Shown piece after piece: positions 60,892-64,000 of a DNA stretch of 64,000 bases. The DNA is from Nocardia cyriacigeorgica (lineage in GTDB: Bacteria; Actinomycetota; Actinomycetes; Mycobacteriales; Mycobacteriaceae). Position 1 is the first letter of the stretch. Each line of letters begins with the position of its first letter. The DNA lies in assembly GCF_010868145.1 (NCBI RefSeq), contig NZ_JAAGUY010000021.1:37242-101241 (forward strand), in the 5' to 3' direction. The notes beneath the pieces were generated by a model, which worked only from the letters and a program-made list of their open reading frames with translations, was not told the DNA's origin and made no database searches. The position numbers and the translations under genes were made by a program.

Positions 60892-61764
60892 ATGCGCGGA
60901 ATCATTTTGGCCGGCGGCACCGGGACCCGGTTGCACCCGATCACGCGCGGCGTCAGCAAGCAGCTGGTACCGGTCTACGACAAGCCGATGATCTACTACC
61001 CGCTCTCGACGCTGATGCTCGCCGGTATTCGCGACATCCTGGTGATCACCACCCCAGAGGACGCGGCCTCGTTCCAGCGCCTGCTCGGCGACGGCACCCA
61101 GTTCGGCATCTCGATCGATTACGTCGTCCAGCCCGAACCCGACGGCCTGGCCAGGGCCTTTGTCCTCGGCGCGGACCATATCGGCACCGACAGCGCGGCA
61201 CTGGTGCTCGGCGACAACATCTTCCACGGACCGGGGCTCGGCACCAGCCTGAACCGTTTCGCCGGACTGGACGGCGGTGCCGTGTTCGCCTATCGGGTCT
61301 CGGATCCGACCGCCTACGGCGTCGTCGAATTCGCCGACGGCCGCGCGGTATCCATCGAGGAGAAGCCGAAGGTACCGCGGTCGAACTACGCGATTCCGGG
61401 ACTGTATTTCTACGACAACGATGTCGTCGAGATCGCACGCGGCCTGCGCCCGTCCGGGCGCGGAGAATACGAGATCACCGACATCAACCGGGCGTATCTG
61501 GACGCGGGCAAACTGCGCGTCGACGTGCTCGCACGCGGCACCGCATGGCTGGACACCGGAACGTTCGATTCCCTGCTGGACGCGGCCAATTACGTCCGCA
61601 CCATCGAAGAGCGCCAGGGCCTCAAGATCGGCGTACCCGAGGAGGTGGCATGGCGGATGGGTTTCATCGACGACGACCAGCTGTGCGCGCTGGCCGATCC
61701 GCTGGTCCGATCCGGTTACGGCAACTATCTGCTCGACATGCTCGAGCACGGACGAAATTGGTAG
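60892..61764 (+). CDS. rmlA: Glucose-1-phosphate thymidylyltransferase
   Basis: A 290-residue nucleotidyltransferase, first step to dTDP-rhamnose. It has the signature GIILAGGTGTRLHPITRGVS with KQLVPVYDKPMIYYPLSTLM, ALVLGDNIFHGPGL, EEKPKVPRSNYAIPGLYFYD, DINRAYLDAGKL and GTAWLDTGTFDSLLDAA. Full length. It is two bases from rmlC in one operon. dTDP-rhamnose is needed for the arabinogalactan linker. Confidence 0.97.
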   Translation: MRGIILAGGTGTRLHPITRGVSKQLVPVYDKPMIYYPLSTLMLAGIRDILVITTPEDAASFQRLLGDGTQFGISIDYVVQPEPDGLARAFVLGADHIGTDSAALVLGDNIFHGPGLGTSLNRFAGLDGGAVFAYRVSDPTAYGVVEFADGRAVSIEEKPKVPRSNYAIPGLYFYDNDVVEIARGLRPSGRGEYEITDINRAYLDAGKLRVDVLARGTAWLDTGTFDSLLDAANYVRTIEERQGLKIGVPEEVAWRMGFIDDDQLCALADPLVRSGYGNYLLDMLEHGRNW

Positions 61765-61766
61765 GC

Positions 61767-62321
61767 ATGCAGATCAGGGAAATGTCGATCCCGGGAGCGT
61801 GGGTGTTCACCCCGCGCCTGCTGACCGATGAACGCGGCACCTTCGCCGAGACATTCAAAGCCTCGGAGTTCGAGAAGGCGACCGGGCGTCGCTTCGATCT
61901 GCTCCAGGTCAACACCTCGGTGTCGGCTGCCGGGGTGTTGCGCGGTATCCACTACACCGAAAACCCTCCCGGCCAGGCCAAATACGTGAGCTGCGTGCGT
62001 GGCGCGTTCCTCGATGTGGTGGTCGATCTGCGCGAGGGCTCGCCGACGTTCGGGCGCTGGGACAGCGTGCTGCTCGATGATGTGGACCGGCGTTCGGTAT
62101 ATCTGTCCGAGGGGCTCGGCCATGCGATCCTCTCGCTGGCCGACGACTCCACCGTCACCTATCTGTGCTCGCTCGAGTACTCCCCCGAATTCGACCGGGA
62201 CCTCGACGCTTTCGATCCGGAGCTGGCCATCGACTGGCCGCGCACCGACCGGGAAGGCCGCGCGATCTCCTATCTGCGCTCGCCGAAGGACGCTGCCGCG
62301 CCGCGACTGGCCGACCGCTGA
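61767..62321 (+). CDS. rmlC: dTDP-4-dehydrorhamnose 3,5-epimerase
   Basis: A 184-residue cupin-fold epimerase, third step to dTDP-rhamnose. It shows PGAWVFTPRLLTDERGTFAE, VNTSVSAAGVLRGIHYTENP (catalytic His), KYVSCVRGAFLDVVVDLREG, YLSEGLGHAILSLADDSTVT and DPELAIDWP. It follows the rmlA stop by two bases. The rest of the pathway (rmlD) is elsewhere. Confidence 0.96.
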   Translation: MQIREMSIPGAWVFTPRLLTDERGTFAETFKASEFEKATGRRFDLLQVNTSVSAAGVLRGIHYTENPPGQAKYVSCVRGAFLDVVVDLREGSPTFGRWDSVLLDDVDRRSVYLSEGLGHAILSLADDSTVTYLCSLEYSPEFDRDLDAFDPELAIDWPRTDREGRAISYLRSPKDAAAPRLADR

Positions 62322-62361
62322 ACGCCCGGCGACGCACCCCGCATAGCCGAGCCCGCCGCAC

Positions 62362-63243
62362 TCAGCGACAGTTCGCGCGCGCCTCGTCGATTGCCGTGCG
62401 GGCATCCACGGCCACCGACCGGATGCTGTCGAAGGCCGCCCGATAGCGCTCGATTTCGTTGGCCTTGTCGACGTACACCGGCCCGGTGAACGCCTCGACG
62501 TACACCACCGGCGGTTCCGGCGATCCCGCCGCCGGGTCCGGAGCGGGGAATTCGAGCAGCACGAACGGGCCGGACTCGATGCCACGGTGGTATCCGGCAT
62601 CCGAGGGCACCACCTGGATTCGCACATTGGGCAGCTCACACATCAGCCGCAAATGGTCGAGCTGGCCCGCGGTCACCGAACGTTCGCCCAGCGGGCGCCA
62701 CAGCGCTGCCTCCCCGATCAGCACATCCAGCCGCAGCGGCGACTCGTCCCTGGTGAGCAAGGGCTGACGGGCCATGCGCAGGCGGACCCGGCGCTCGACG
62801 TCGGATTCCGACAGTTCCGGGCGCGCGGCCAGCAACAGCGCACGGGCATAGGACTCGGTCTGCAACAGACCGGGAATCAGCTGGTCCTCATAGGCGAACA
62901 GCCGGGACGCCGCCTCCTCCAGGCCGATGTAGACGTCGAATCCCTCGCCGATGACGTCGCTGTAGCCGGTCCACCAGCCGCGTGCCTTGGTCTCCTTGGC
63001 CAGCGCCGTCAGCGGTGCCACCGCCTCCGGCGGCGCCCCGTAGACCTTGCACATGGCCTCGACGTCCAGCCCGCGCAACGAGGTCTGCCCGGTTTCGATG
63101 CGCCAGATCTTGGCCTCGGACCACTCCAATTGCTGTGCGGCGGCGCGGGTGGTCATCCTGGCGCGGTTGCGCAGGTCGCGCAGCTGCCTGCCGAGGCGAC
63201 GCCTCGGCATGGTCGATCCGGTGGTCCCCTGTGGTAGTGCCAT
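62362..63243 (-). CDS. XRE-family regulator with DUF5753 (WhiJ-like)
   Basis: A 293-residue protein of the same architecture as the gene at 23227-24060: HTH_31 (LGRQLRDLRNRARMTTRAAA, SEAKIWRIETGQTSLRG) then DUF5753 (LFAYEDQLIPGLLQTESYAR, VLIGEAALWRPLG, QLDHLRLMCELPNVRIQVVP). GGGGGAG precedes ATG 63243. There is no DUF397 or DUF6879 gene beside it, so this copy stands alone, convergent with rmlC. Confidence 0.92.
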   Translation of the reverse strand: MALPQGTTGSTMPRRRLGRQLRDLRNRARMTTRAAAQQLEWSEAKIWRIETGQTSLRGLDVEAMCKVYGAPPEAVAPLTALAKETKARGWWTGYSDVIGEGFDVYIGLEEAASRLFAYEDQLIPGLLQTESYARALLLAARPELSESDVERRVRLRMARQPLLTRDESPLRLDVLIGEAALWRPLGERSVTAGQLDHLRLMCELPNVRIQVVPSDAGYHRGIESGPFVLLEFPAPDPAAGSPEPPVVYVEAFTGPVYVDKANEIERYRAAFDSIRSVAVDARTAIDEARANCR

Positions 63244-63343
63244 CGTTGCTCCCCCTTATTAGACGAACGGCATTGTTCCACAACGGAACCGAGAGGGAAA
63301 TAGCAACGATGTCACAGACAGGACGACGTCACCTCTACGACAG

Positions 63344-63907
63344 CTATTTCCGTGAGCCGCCGCGGCGGAACCGCCAGAACTGCACCGCACGAACGTCTTC
63401 GGAAAGCTGATTGACCGGCTCCGCCACATCGGACAGCGCCTGGAACAGGTCGTCGGCCAGATCGCTGATGTGCTCGACCCGTGTCGCCAGCCGGGACGCG
63501 TTCACCAGGAACTCCAGCACCAGACGCACCGACGCGGCGATGCTCAGCCCCAGCGGCACCGCGATCAGTGCCGCGAAGATCCCAAGCAGGGCCGACGCCT
63601 GCCACATCAGCAACGTCAACGCGATCGGGATGCCGAACGCGAACAGCAGCCCGAGTAGATAAGCCAACGGCAGGATCGTCCGGGTTGCGGGCCTGCGGAA
63701 CTGGACGTCGAGCAAGCCGCGCACGGCGTCGGCGCACCACTGGCGGAACGCGCGCCTGCTGACGAACGGCTCTGGCGTGGTCTCCTCCTCCGTCGCCGTG
63801 CCGGGGAACCGGCGCGCCGCGGTCGAGCGCCAGGTGATCCAGCGCGACTCGGTCTCCAGCTCGTCGTCCGGTTGCGGCGCTCCGGTGCCGGCGGACTCAT
63901 CTGTCAT
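63344..63907 (-). CDS. DUF4282 membrane protein
   Basis: 187 residues. A polar N-terminus of about 60 residues precedes the DUF4282 module: LLDVQFRRPATRTILPLAYL, two membrane helices (LPLAYLLGLLFAFGIPIALT and LLGIFAALIAVPLGLSIAAS), then RLVLEFLVNASRLATRVEHI. A helical tail ends in an Arg-rich sequence. The function is unknown. It starts at ATG 63907. The last 93 bases of the window show no gene. Confidence 0.85.
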   Translation of the reverse strand: MTDESAGTGAPQPDDELETESRWITWRSTAARRFPGTATEEETTPEPFVSRRAFRQWCADAVRGLLDVQFRRPATRTILPLAYLLGLLFAFGIPIALTLLMWQASALLGIFAALIAVPLGLSIAASVRLVLEFLVNASRLATRVEHISDLADDLFQALSDVAEPVNQLSEDVRAVQFWRFRRGGSRK

Positions 63908-64000
63908 GCCCCGAATCCTTCCCGTTCCCCGTTACAGATCAGGTCCTGCATTCATGGTTCGTATCGAGGGCAGGTGCCTGAAGCGTTACGGGTTTTCGCG

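Noticed and set aside
60885..62321. A 478-codon frame that could look like an RmlA-RmlC fusion
   Set aside because: The part over rmlA is out of the rmlA frame and Arg-rich; rmlC starts at 61767, two bases after the rmlA stop.

Overview
The window is high-GC actinobacterial chromosome from the mycolic-acid-bearing order (Mycobacteriales), most likely Nocardia or a close relative. The markers are the galactan machinery (GlfT1, GlfT2, Wzm/Wzt-like exporter), the proteasome activator Bpa with its GQYL tail, an antigen-85-like secreted esterase, a mycothiol-dependent enzyme family, WhiJ-like XRE/DUF5753 regulators and a DUF8020-type exported protein. At least thirteen genes have a TANNNT hexamer 6-7 bases before an ATG or GTG, the layout expected of leaderless transcripts. 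The genus is inference; no rRNA is present.

Left part (0-15 kb): a VOC protein; a TetR regulator divergent from a flavin monooxygenase over palindromic operators; a P450; an AraC regulator whose gene contains a perfect 34-bp palindrome; a YefM/YoeB toxin-antitoxin pair; tRNA-Ser(CGA) with its terminator; tadA and its partner; tyrA; a glycolipid-binding-like protein; a heterodimeric ABC exporter; an ABM-domain protein; and a C5 DNA methyltransferase with Vsr but no visible restriction enzyme.

Histidine-degradation region (14.9-33.1 kb): hutC and an NAD-glutamate dehydrogenase overlap by 4 bases and diverge from hutU. Farther right, hutH and an APC permease diverge from an NCS1 permease, hutI and hutG. 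Three copies of one 20-bp operator (19166, 29296, 29399) sit in the divergent promoters and tie these genes into one HutC regulon that carries histidine through to 2-oxoglutarate. About 5 kb of accessory genes (21.0-26.1 kb) lies between hutU and hutH: a Fic-like fragment, a small secreted protein, YciI, an unknown protein, an XRE/DUF6879 operon, two tiny overlapping genes and a divergent cold-shock-like protein.

Middle (33-45 kb): an MDMPI-fold enzyme, a paralogue of the small secreted protein, a MarR-like regulator with an alpha/beta hydrolase, three tRNAs (Arg-ACG, Ser-GCT, Ser-TGA), a dienelactone-hydrolase homologue with Asp at the nucleophile position, an aromatic/histidinol-phosphate aminotransferase, an Ag85-like esterase, a lactate-monooxygenase-like flavoprotein, a quinone oxidoreductase and a class V aminotransferase homologue without the expected lysine.

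Right part (45-64 kb) is an envelope-glycan region: bpa, wzm, wzt, glfT1, rsgA, an SDR gene behind a 24-bp palindrome, a Pro-rich membrane protein, glfT2, and then a gtrA / GT2 / DUF2142 set laid out like a GtrA-GtrB-Gtr three-component glycosylation system. rmlB, rmlA and rmlC supply dTDP-rhamnose. The window ends with a second XRE/DUF5753 regulator and a DUF4282 membrane protein.
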